64,000 nt of DNA from SAR92 clade bacterium. Its GTDB lineage: Bacteria; Pseudomonadota; Gammaproteobacteria; Pseudomonadales; Porticoccaceae. Of the stretch, positions 33,361 to 41,879 are shown in pieces. Each line of letters starts with the position of its first letter. Position 1 is the first letter of the stretch. The notes beneath the pieces were generated by a model. The model did no database searches. It saw only the letters and a program-made list of their open reading frames with translations, and was not told where the DNA came from. The stretch is taken from contig JACNKP010000042.1 of the NCBI GenBank assembly GCA_014381985.1, positions 37,881-101,880 of the forward strand, in the 5' to 3' direction. The position numbers and the translations under genes are program-made.

Positions 33361-34845
33361 GTGAAAAAGCACACCATAAAAAATATAGAGCAAAAAAAAG
33401 AAATTTGGCTCTATATCGATTTTCCACTACTGGCTCTTGACGCCGCACTAGCGGATATAGAGAACATTAAAGCAGAATCAGCCATAGCGGTGGCTAGCGC
33501 TCAAAAGAACGTTCAGCGCATAGTCTGCTGTAATAGTTATGCTCAGAAATGGGGGGTCGATCCTGATCTGTCACTCTCCACCGCTCTGGCCATCTGTCCT
33601 GACCTGCTTGTACTGTCAAGGAGTCCTGGTCAAGAAAATCTCCTGTTACACAGACTAGCCTTGATCGCTTACCAATTTAGCCCAGCCGTTATTATCAACA
33701 ATAGCGGCATCTGGCTTGAATTGTCTGGCTGTGATCAGCTTTTTCAAGGTTATAGCAAGTTACTACAAAGACTGCATCGGCAAATACTATTCCTATCGGT
33801 TACAGCCACCACAGGTATTGCTATGAGTGCTCTGGCGGCACAATTACTCTGCGGTCAACAGTTTCAATACTACTTGCCTAATGAGGACGAAATGTACCGT
33901 AATCTTATGACTACCAAACTCTTTAAATTACCTAGCAGCCAGAAGCAGAAAAATAATTTCAAGCAACTGGGCCTAGAAAACATTGGTGATTTACTGGCTC
34001 TACCTCGATCAGCCTTGAGTCAACGCTTTAGTGCCGAGTTACTTGAAACCTTGAGTCTATTGAATGGTGAAAAACCCTGCACATTGAAGCGCTTCACGCC
34101 TCCAATCGAGTTTAGTGATGAAATACAAATTCCTCATGGGCTGTACAACAAAGATAGCCTGTTATTTTATATGAAAACATTGCTACAACGTTTTTGTGTT
34201 TATCTCATGGCTAGGCAACGTCATTGCCGTAAATTTGTCTGGCACTTCGAACCTCTATTTGGGGAGCGCCAGTCTATGTCTATTATCCTATCGGTCAGTA
34301 ATAACAATTGGTCAAGTCTACTCATGTTGAGTCGCCTGCAGCTAGAGCGTCTAGATTTGCCTCAAAGCATTGAGAAAATATCACTTTTCAGTGATCAGTT
34401 CACCGATATGCCAGAACCTAGTTTTGATCTATTTGGCGATCAGGTGGCACTCAACAACCAAGCATCTACTTTAATGGATAATTTATATGCACGATTAGGT
34501 ATTGAAGCACTATCGCAGCCATCCATGAGCGAAGAACATCTGCCAGAAAAGGCCGGTGGCATGAGCCCTCCCAATAGAGTGACAAACATTAACTACCCGA
34601 CATCAAAGGCACCTCAACCACTGTGGCTGCTAACCAATCCAGTTCGTATACAGCTGCGCAATCATCAGCTGTATTGGAGGCAAACATTAACTATTATTAG
34701 CGGCCCAGAACGTCTCTGTGGTAATTCATGGCAGACCGAACAGCAACGCGATTACTATCTAGCGTGTGACAGTAAAGGCGCACGCTACTGGTTATTTAGA
34801 GAATCCATGAACAAACAGTGGTTTGTCCATGGATTATTTTCTTAA
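33361..34845 (+). CDS. imuB: ImuB, Y-family polymerase-like protein (GTG start)
   Basis: LYIDFPLLALDAAL N-terminus; Y-family fold; the catalytic SIDE motif position reads NNSGIWLEL as expected for ImuB; starts 3 bp after imuA. Confidence 0.88.
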   Translation: MKKHTIKNIEQKKEIWLYIDFPLLALDAALADIENIKAESAIAVASAQKNVQRIVCCNSYAQKWGVDPDLSLSTALAICPDLLVLSRSPGQENLLLHRLALIAYQFSPAVIINNSGIWLELSGCDQLFQGYSKLLQRLHRQILFLSVTATTGIAMSALAAQLLCGQQFQYYLPNEDEMYRNLMTTKLFKLPSSQKQKNNFKQLGLENIGDLLALPRSALSQRFSAELLETLSLLNGEKPCTLKRFTPPIEFSDEIQIPHGLYNKDSLLFYMKTLLQRFCVYLMARQRHCRKFVWHFEPLFGERQSMSIILSVSNNNWSSLLMLSRLQLERLDLPQSIEKISLFSDQFTDMPEPSFDLFGDQVALNNQASTLMDNLYARLGIEALSQPSMSEEHLPEKAGGMSPPNRVTNINYPTSKAPQPLWLLTNPVRIQLRNHQLYWRQTLTIISGPERLCGNSWQTEQQRDYYLACDSKGARYWLFRESMNKQWFVHGLFS

Positions 34846-34874
34846 TTCATTAGTTGACCGATACGCTTCAACAT

Positions 34875-34893
34875 AGTGACTATTATAGTCACT
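34875..34893. repeat. 19-bp perfect palindrome
   Basis: AGTGACTAT-T-ATAGTCACT. Confidence 0.85.
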
Positions 34894-35023
34894 TAACGAC
34901 ATATCCAACGCCTAAGCCCCTAACATAACGGAAAAGCTAATCTGCTTGCCTGTGGTTATTTAATATATCGTATGCAATACTAATAACCCATTTATGCATA
35001 AATTCATGATCGGAGTAATTTTT

Positions 35024-35872
35024 ATGAGAAAGTTAATCGTTATCTGCTCAGTCTTATTGGCTACCGTAGGCTGCGCGCAGAAAGAAGCGACTGTTCAATC
35101 ACCGGCGGCGGTTCAAGCACCTAGCATGACCGAGATAGCTGAGGCTAACCCCACCTATTGGGGATATATCGACTATTTGTGGGCAAAAAACGGCGAATCA
35201 TTTTCTGAGGATGCGTTTGCCGCTTATTTGGCTGACTGGCTTACTGAAGCTGATGCGACAAATGTTCCGTACAATAGCTTTGGATATGTACCTGTCACAC
35301 CTAATGAAGACTTTGATGGCGTTTGGGCTGTAGCCTGGAAGAGTAAGGCTCTTCGCGATGAGGCATGGAAAAATTGGATGGCAAACGAATCGACCGAAAA
35401 ACTCACGTCGACGCATTCCGCCACTATAAACTTAGGCGGTGAAAACTATGAAAATGTGTTTGGTTTTTATGCTTTCCGACCTCGCGAGATGTCCAATCCT
35501 TGGATTTCTGAAATTGGCCCAGATCAAACCCCTTATAACGTGGACATCCAGTTCTGTAACTTCAATGATGGGCAAGGTTTTGATCAACTCAAAGATGTAG
35601 TGGCTGCTGAGTTTTCTCCTTGGCTTGACGCTTACGACAAAAAACATCCAGCGGCATCTTACAACTTCAGCATTGAAGTACCCGCTAATGCGGATGCTAC
35701 TTTCGACTATATTTGGAAAAATATTCATCGAAATACCCTACAAGCCAATGAAGGAAATGCTGCTTGGGCTGAGACTGGAGGAGATATTCAAGCGAAATTT
35801 GACGCCGTAGCCGTATGCCAGCCACCCGGCCGATTTGCAGGTTACTCTTTTCGAGACGACGAAGAGGCATAA
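35024..35872 (+). CDS. Uncharacterised predicted lipoprotein (~282 aa)
   Basis: MRKLIVICSVLLATVGCAQKEA signal/lipobox; GGAG upstream of ATG 35024; no family recognised. Confidence 0.75.
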   Translation: MRKLIVICSVLLATVGCAQKEATVQSPAAVQAPSMTEIAEANPTYWGYIDYLWAKNGESFSEDAFAAYLADWLTEADATNVPYNSFGYVPVTPNEDFDGVWAVAWKSKALRDEAWKNWMANESTEKLTSTHSATINLGGENYENVFGFYAFRPREMSNPWISEIGPDQTPYNVDIQFCNFNDGQGFDQLKDVVAAEFSPWLDAYDKKHPAASYNFSIEVPANADATFDYIWKNIHRNTLQANEGNAAWAETGGDIQAKFDAVAVCQPPGRFAGYSFRDDEEA

Positions 35873-35917
35873 TCAACATTCCAAACTGCGAATATCATAA
35901 ATATTCGCAGTTTGGAA
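35842..35917 (+). repeat. Imperfect long direct repeat, copy 1 (3' end of lipoprotein gene plus palindrome)
   Basis: ttactcttttcgagacgacgaagaggca...gcgaatatcataaatattcgcag; matches 36757-36836. Contains inverted repeat TTCCAAACTGCGAATAT-cataa-ATATTCGCAGTTTGGAA (35879-35917). Confidence 0.88.
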
Positions 35918-35954
35918 CACTCTACAGTTATAGTTCATCCAATTATAAAGAATT

Positions 35955-36743
35955 ATGGGATTAAAAATGACTGGACGTAAAAGTATATTTATAACAGGTG
36001 CAGCTAGCGGTATGGGGAAGGCAACTGCTGCGTTTTTTAAAGCAAAAGATTGGTTTATTTTCTGCTCTGATATCGATAAAGAAAAACTCATAGACCTAGA
36101 AAATCTTCTCGGTAATGATAATATTATCTACAGGCACTTAGACGTTACCGACAAAAATCAATATGAAGAATGCATTAACTCTCTATCTAAAAGAACCAAT
36201 AATAAGTTAGATATATTGTTTAATAATGCAGGTATGACCGAAGGGGGGTTTTTTGAAGATATCCCTTATGAAAATCATATGAAATTAATCAACATTAATA
36301 TCATTGACGTAATAAATGGTATTTATTGTGCTATCGATTTACTTAAAAACACCCCAAATTCGTTGTGCATATCGACCTCATCAAGCACAGGAATTATAGG
36401 GTTAGGAATGGCTGCAGTTTATTCCGCATCTAAACATGCGGTTAAAGGTTTAACAGAATCTTTATCGAGCGAATTTTTAAGGTTTGATACAAGGGTATCT
36501 GATATTTTGCCCGGAGTTATCGACACCCCCATGATAAGTGATGATATAAAGAAAAAACTGCCTAAGGATGGTATGTGGAGACTGACTCCATCAAGTGAAA
36601 TTGCTAAGGCTGTTTGGGATTCCTATCATTCTGATAAAATGCATTGGTACGTCCCAAAAGAATTAGAGGAATTAGAACTCACAGTAGCTGAAAGTCCTGA
36701 AAAAACTAGGGACAACCTAAAGAACTCCGGACCACTTAGCTAA
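35955..36743 (+). CDS. SDR-family oxidoreductase (AT-rich gene)
   Basis: FITGAASGMGKATAAFF, LFNNAGMTEGG, YSASKHAVKGL. Confidence 0.9.
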   Translation: MGLKMTGRKSIFITGAASGMGKATAAFFKAKDWFIFCSDIDKEKLIDLENLLGNDNIIYRHLDVTDKNQYEECINSLSKRTNNKLDILFNNAGMTEGGFFEDIPYENHMKLININIIDVINGIYCAIDLLKNTPNSLCISTSSSTGIIGLGMAAVYSASKHAVKGLTESLSSEFLRFDTRVSDILPGVIDTPMISDDIKKKLPKDGMWRLTPSSEIAKAVWDSYHSDKMHWYVPKELEELELTVAESPEKTRDNLKNSGPLS

Positions 36744-36756
36744 AACAACTAACCAT

Positions 36757-36836
36757 TACTCTTTTCGAGACCACGAAGAGGCAGAGGCATAGTCAATCCG
36801 ACAAGCCGCGAATCTCATAAATATTCGCAGCCTGGT
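36757..36836 (+). repeat. Imperfect long direct repeat, copy 2 (duplicated lipoprotein 3' end)
   Basis: ttactcttttcgagaccacgaagaggcagaggcatagtcaa...gcgaatctcataaatattcgcag; encodes YSFRDHEEAEA* versus YSFRDDEEA* in copy 1. Confidence 0.85.
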
Positions 36837-36849
36837 ATTTCTTGATCGT

Positions 36850-38382
36850 CTACGCCACAAATTGTTCTTTGAGTTTGAATTTCTGAACCTTACCTGCAGG
36901 GTTCCGCGGTAATATATCAACAAAACGCAGTTCAGTAGGTAATTTATAACGGGCCAGAGAATCACCTGCAAAGGCACGCAGCTCTTCAAGATCGAGACTA
37001 GTTCCCTTTTCAAGAACAGCAATGGCAGTGACGGCTTCGCCCCATTTATCATCTGGCAACCCTATGACAGCCACTTCCAGAATAGAAGGATGTCCGTAGA
37101 GGATGCTTTCGATCTCTGCCGGATAGACGTTCTCCCCTCCCGTAATAACCATATCCTTGACCCGATCACATAGAAACAGAAAATCTTCATCATCAAGGTA
37201 ACCAATATCGCCACTGTGAAACCAGCCCTGGGTATCAATGGCTTCGGCAGTCGCTTCAGGACGATTCCAATAACCCTTCATAACATTAGGCCCTTTGATA
37301 CAGACTTCGCCGTGAACACCTGCCGCCACCGGATTGTTTTGCTCATCGACAATACGAACTTCAGTAAACATTGGCGCCTTACCCGCTGAGCCTACTTTAA
37401 CCATCGCCAAATCACTGCTTAATAGGCTGGCAAAAGGCGCGGTTTCGGTAAGACCATAGCCCTGACAGAAACTGACATTACGATCACCATAGGTTTTGAT
37501 CAGCGGCACGGGTACCGGCGCGCCACCGCAGGTTAATGTGCTAATGCTTGATAGATCTGTGGAGGCAAAACTCTCATGCTGGGCCATCATTAAGAACATA
37601 GTTGGCGCGCCAAACATACTACCTACCTTGTGCTTCTCGATGAGAGCAAGAACCGTTCCCGCATCAAAACTGCGTAGCAAGACCACCTCAATACCCTTAG
37701 CCAGAGATAGCAGTGTCGTTACGTTGAGGCCGCCAATGTGGAATAAAGGTGCGCAGGTTAAGGTGGTCGTGGTCATGGTATCTTCACCAAAACACACATT
37801 AATACTATTCCAAAACACATTGCCGTGGGTCAACATCGCGCCCTTAGGCAGCCCAGTGGTGCCAGAGGTGTACATGATAAAGGCGATCTCATCTGCACCA
37901 ACATGCTCGCTGGCAACAATCGGTTCAGCACCTACCATAAGCGGCTCAAGTGCCTCCCACCCGTCAGCATCATTCTCTATGGTGAGATAACGCGCACAAT
38001 TTAAATTGGCTTTCTCTTCTTCGATCAGTGGCTGCAACATATTGTCAGCAAACATCACTGTGATATCCGCATCATTGGCAATAAATATAATTTCCGGCCC
38101 TGTTAAGCGAAAATTAAGTGGCACAAAAACAGCCCCAAGACACCCGCAAGCGTAGAGTATTTCTAAAAATGATGGGTGGTTAAGGCCTATATAACCCACC
38201 CGATCGCCACGAGAGACTCCGCCATCTCGTAATATAGTTGCTAAACGGCGAACCCTATCTCCTAGTTCAGCGCAGGTCCAAGTCTCACCTTCAAAAGTAA
38301 GTGCTTTTGCATTAGGCGTAAGTGACGCTCGACGTAAAATGGTATGGCCCAAACCAATATCTGCTATTTGTGGATTTGACAT
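36850..38382 (-). CDS. Acyl-CoA synthetase (AMP-dependent ligase)
   Basis: IMYTSGTTGLPKGAMLTHGN; GWFHSGDIGYLDDEDFLFLCDRVKDMVITGGENVYPAEIE. Confidence 0.95.
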   Translation of the reverse strand: MSNPQIADIGLGHTILRRASLTPNAKALTFEGETWTCAELGDRVRRLATILRDGGVSRGDRVGYIGLNHPSFLEILYACGCLGAVFVPLNFRLTGPEIIFIANDADITVMFADNMLQPLIEEEKANLNCARYLTIENDADGWEALEPLMVGAEPIVASEHVGADEIAFIMYTSGTTGLPKGAMLTHGNVFWNSINVCFGEDTMTTTTLTCAPLFHIGGLNVTTLLSLAKGIEVVLLRSFDAGTVLALIEKHKVGSMFGAPTMFLMMAQHESFASTDLSSISTLTCGGAPVPVPLIKTYGDRNVSFCQGYGLTETAPFASLLSSDLAMVKVGSAGKAPMFTEVRIVDEQNNPVAAGVHGEVCIKGPNVMKGYWNRPEATAEAIDTQGWFHSGDIGYLDDEDFLFLCDRVKDMVITGGENVYPAEIESILYGHPSILEVAVIGLPDDKWGEAVTAIAVLEKGTSLDLEELRAFAGDSLARYKLPTELRFVDILPRNPAGKVQKFKLKEQFVA

Positions 38383-38500
38383 AAAACCTCTCTTTGATTA
38401 TTTTTTTATTTGCCCTGGTGACTTCGCTCCACGGCATAAGCTTACCCGCTAGTTTTCATTGTACTTTTAGACCTTCACGCAACGTTTCAGCCGAAATTGC

Positions 38501-38680
38501 TTAATCCTCTTGCTCGCTGTCTTCATCGTCACCTGTTACTGCATCTACAATACCGCCAACGACTTTAATTGGCGCGGTTACAACCGCTATAGTCACATCG
38601 GTGACTGCCTCGATAGCCATCACTGCAAGACAACCCGCCTGGGACAGGCATAAAACTAAAATAACCGCTAAACGCTTCAT
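38501..38680 (-). CDS. Small predicted lipoprotein, 59 aa (absent from supplied ORF track)
   Basis: MKRLAVILVLCLSQAGCLAVMAIEAVTDVTIAVVTAPIKVVGGIVDAVTGDDEDSEQED*; signal with SQAGC lipobox and acidic tail. Confidence 0.75.
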   Translation of the reverse strand: MKRLAVILVLCLSQAGCLAVMAIEAVTDVTIAVVTAPIKVVGGIVDAVTGDDEDSEQED

Positions 38681-38740
38681 ATTTTGCTCTCATCTGATAA
38701 GACAATAATTATGCAATGTCAGACAATTATTTAATAGCCC

Positions 38741-38773
38741 CAAAAGACTCAAAAGACTCAAAAGACTCAAAAG
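38741..38773. repeat. Tandem repeat CAAAAGACT x3.7 (9-bp unit)
   Basis: caaaagact caaaagact caaaagact caaaag. Confidence 0.92.
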
Positions 38774-38960
38774 TTCATGAAATCTGTCGACGCATTTTAA
38801 AGTCGATTATTTTTCACCCGCTTGCTAGGTTTAGCATGGGGTTATGATGGCACCACCGTCGCCTAAAAAGGTACGCAAAATTCCGATTAGATGTGGGTTA
38901 TCTCCATTTTATCTGTTTATTTACTTGTCCAAAGAGAATTAAAGCATTAGACTAATTGGC

Positions 38961-38992
38961 CATCTAAACATCTAAACACCTAAACCCCTAGA
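38961..38992. repeat. Degenerate 8-bp tandem repeat (CATCTAAA/CACCTAAA)
   Basis: catctaaa catctaaa cacctaaa cccctaga. Confidence 0.8.
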
Positions 38993-39026
38993 GTATCGAA
39001 TTAAATAACAATAAGGACTTTGCTCA

Positions 39027-40301
39027 ATGAAGATTGAAACACAAGCGATTCATGCTGGCTTCGATGATGACCCAACAACACGAGCCGTTGCTGTTCCCAT
39101 CTACCAAACTACCTCGTACAGCTTTCGAGACACTCAGCATGGCGCAGATCTATTCAACTTGGCCGAACCTGGTAATATTTACACCCGCATTATGAATCCG
39201 ACCAATGACGTACTTGAGCAGCGCATTGCACAGCTGGAAGGTGGTATTGGTGCATTGGCAGTAGCATCAGGTATGGCAGCAATTACCGCGGCGATACAAA
39301 CCGTTGCTCGCGCTGGAGACAATATTGTTAGCGTCAGTCAACTGTACGGTGGAACCTATAACTTTTTTGCCCATTCCTTGCCAAATCAAGGCATTGAAGC
39401 ACGCATGGCCTCCGGTGATGATATAGACGCTCTAGAAGCATTAATAGACGACAACACTAAAGCTTTGTTTTGTGAGTCGATTGGCAACCCGGCAGGTAAT
39501 ATCGTTGATATCCAAGCGCTATCGGATATGGCACATAAGCATGGGGTTCCTGTAATTGTGGATAATACAGTTGCAACACCCGTACTGTGTCGACCTTTTG
39601 AACAGGGTGCCGACATCGTCATTCACTCATTGACTAAATATATTGGCGGTCATGGCACATCGGTTGGTGGTGTGATCATTGATTCAGGTAAATTCGCATG
39701 GAAGGACCACCCTCGATTTCCAGCGTTTAATCAGCCAGACCCGTCTTATCATGGCGTCGTATATGCTGAGGCATTTGGCGAAGCTGCCTTCATTGGCCGT
39801 GCGCGAGTAGTACCTTTACGCAACATGGGTGCAGCCATCTCTCCTTTCAACTCATTTTTAATCTTGCAGGGCTTAGAGACTCTTCCTCTGCGCATGGAGA
39901 GGCACACTGAAAATGCATTAAAGGTTGCTCAATACTTATCTGCACATGAACTTGTTGATTGGGTTAATTATGCAGGACTTAAAAGTGACAGGTACCATGA
40001 ACTGGCAAAGAAAGTAGTTTCCGGCAAGCCGTCAGGAATTTTAAGCTTTGGCATTAAAGGTGGTGAAGCCGCCGGCGGTAGATTCATTGATGCGCTGCAA
40101 CTCGTTAAACGCCTGGTAAATATTGGTGATGCTAAATCCCTAGCATGTCATCCTGCCAGCACAACTCATCGTCAACTGAATGATGATGAATTGAAGTCTG
40201 CGGGAACTAGCCGTGAGATGGTTCGTATCTCTGTAGGTATCGAGCATATTGATGACATTATTGCTGATATAGATCAGGCTCTCAGTACGTCAAAACAATA
40301 A
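39027..40301 (+). CDS. metY: O-acetylhomoserine sulfhydrylase (Cys/Met metabolism PLP enzyme)
   Basis: ETQAIHAGFDDDPTTRAVAVPIYQTTSY; DIVIHSLTKYIGGHGTSVGG PLP-lysine motif; NPFNSF-like ISPFNSFLILQGLETLPLRMERH. Confidence 0.93.
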   Translation: MKIETQAIHAGFDDDPTTRAVAVPIYQTTSYSFRDTQHGADLFNLAEPGNIYTRIMNPTNDVLEQRIAQLEGGIGALAVASGMAAITAAIQTVARAGDNIVSVSQLYGGTYNFFAHSLPNQGIEARMASGDDIDALEALIDDNTKALFCESIGNPAGNIVDIQALSDMAHKHGVPVIVDNTVATPVLCRPFEQGADIVIHSLTKYIGGHGTSVGGVIIDSGKFAWKDHPRFPAFNQPDPSYHGVVYAEAFGEAAFIGRARVVPLRNMGAAISPFNSFLILQGLETLPLRMERHTENALKVAQYLSAHELVDWVNYAGLKSDRYHELAKKVVSGKPSGILSFGIKGGEAAGGRFIDALQLVKRLVNIGDAKSLACHPASTTHRQLNDDELKSAGTSREMVRISVGIEHIDDIIADIDQALSTSKQ

Positions 40302-40310
40302 TAAAACAAA

Positions 40311-40335
40311 AAAACGGCACCTTTGGTGCCGTTTT
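40311..40335 (+). terminator. Rho-independent terminator
   Basis: AAAACGGCACC-ttt-GGTGCCGTTTT. Confidence 0.92.
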
Positions 40336-40407
40336 GCTTTTCTATTGTACCCATCAAATATTAACCTAACGCCTATGCTGCCAACAACCTCTGCAGATAA
40401 GCCCCTT

Positions 40408-41628
40408 TTAAGTCTCTATCTTCTTAGCATATTGCACGGCACAAAAGGATAACACTGCAAACAACAGAAAGCCCAAGGCAATAGGAGTGAGGTCTGTTGT
40501 TAGAAAAGTATTGATAATAATGGCAATAGTGACAGCAAGCGAACTAGTGAAAGACCCTATAAATGCAGCACCTAAACCGGCAATATGGCCCACTGGTAGC
40601 ATTGCCATTGCGTTTAGGTTACCAAACAACATACCCATAAAAAAGAAACCAAAAAACATAGTGCTGACAAATAACCATAGTGGTGGCACACCATCAAAGT
40701 AGAGCGTGATAGTCGTCAGAGTAATGCCGAATGCCATAGAAAAAAGCAACGCACGATCACAAATGGCTTGCATACCCCATTTCATAACCATCATGCCATT
40801 GAAAAAAGAAGCAAGCCCGATAGAAAAAGCTAAGGTAGCAAATACCAATGGGAACCAATCACCCGTATCGTAAATGACTTGAAAAATCGTTTGTGAGCCA
40901 CTTAAATAAGCCAGAAAAGCACCAAAAATAAAGCCCATTGCTATTGAATAACCCATTACTTGTCGCTGCTTTAACAACCACAAGCAAGAATCAGAGAAAT
41001 GGTGCCATGCGAATTTTTTACGATTAGCTCTGACCAGGGTTTCAGGTTGCCGCAAGAAAAACCAAGCGCCTGCAATAACGGCAACAACCCAAAATACAGT
41101 AAATATTTCGCGCCAATGAAAGTACTGCATCACAGCTTGCCCAACCAGCGGAGCAAGCATGGGTACCAGTATAAATATAACCCCGATAAACGACATGACC
41201 CTTGCCATAGCGCTGCCTTCATACTGGTCGCGTATAACGGCCATGGAGGCTACTCTAGGGCCTGAAACGCCAAAGGCTTGTATTACACGCCCTAGCAATA
41301 AAATCTCGATGGATTGAGCAAAATAGCAAACAAAGGTGCCCATGATAAATATAATCAAACCAATCAAGATGGTCAGTCGGCGGCCTCGCGCATCAGAGAA
41401 TGGGCCGAAGAATATTTGGCCTAGCGCCATTCCACCAAAAAACAATGAAATCACAAGATAGGTCTGCTGGGAGCTCTGACTATTTAAGTCAGAGCCAATT
41501 TGATTTAATGCCGGCAGCATCGCATCGATACTTAACGCGACTAGCGAGGTCAAAAGCGCCATTAACGCAATAAATTCCAGTAGTGGCAATGGTGGCTTAA
41601 CGGGCGTCGTTGCCGCAGTCGTTGTCAT
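40408..41628 (-). CDS. Bcr/CflA-family MFS drug-resistance transporter
   Basis: MALLTSLVALSIDAMLPALNQIG..L; FFGMALGQIFFGPFSDARGRR; start taken at MTTTAATT (ORF is open to 41757). Confidence 0.9.
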   Translation of the reverse strand: MTTTAATTPVKPPLPLLEFIALMALLTSLVALSIDAMLPALNQIGSDLNSQSSQQTYLVISLFFGGMALGQIFFGPFSDARGRRLTILIGLIIFIMGTFVCYFAQSIEILLLGRVIQAFGVSGPRVASMAVIRDQYEGSAMARVMSFIGVIFILVPMLAPLVGQAVMQYFHWREIFTVFWVVAVIAGAWFFLRQPETLVRANRKKFAWHHFSDSCLWLLKQRQVMGYSIAMGFIFGAFLAYLSGSQTIFQVIYDTGDWFPLVFATLAFSIGLASFFNGMMVMKWGMQAICDRALLFSMAFGITLTTITLYFDGVPPLWLFVSTMFFGFFFMGMLFGNLNAMAMLPVGHIAGLGAAFIGSFTSSLAVTIAIIINTFLTTDLTPIALGFLLFAVLSFCAVQYAKKIET

Positions 41629-41842
41629 AGAAGGTTTTTGCCTTGAAGGAGATGAAAAAATAGTCGCGGATTGTTCCACACTTTGATTAGGCGCGCAATT
41701 ACATGCAGCTGCTAAATTAGATAAGGATATTTGCCCAATATAAAAGCACCTGAGCACCTGAATTTTTTGATTGGTAAGCTATAAGCCCAAGTGCGAATTA
41801 CGGTCATTCTGATTTAATTCACCCAAAGCATCGCTTCTCTGA

Positions 41843-41862
41843 TACTGTATGGATATACAGTA
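41843..41862. promoter_or_regulatory. LexA (SOS) box upstream of dnaE2
   Basis: TACTGTATGGATATACAGTA; ends 17 bp before ATG 41880. Confidence 0.92.
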
Positions 41863-41879
41863 TATTGATAGCTAGCCTT

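Noticed and set aside
33361-34845. ImuB as a possibly inactivated polymerase gene
   Set aside because: Loss of the Y-family catalytic motif is normal for ImuB, so this is not evidence of decay.
38741-38992. Repeat-rich intergenic region as a CRISPR array
   Set aside because: Units are only 8-9 bp, contiguous and without spacers; no cas genes in the window.
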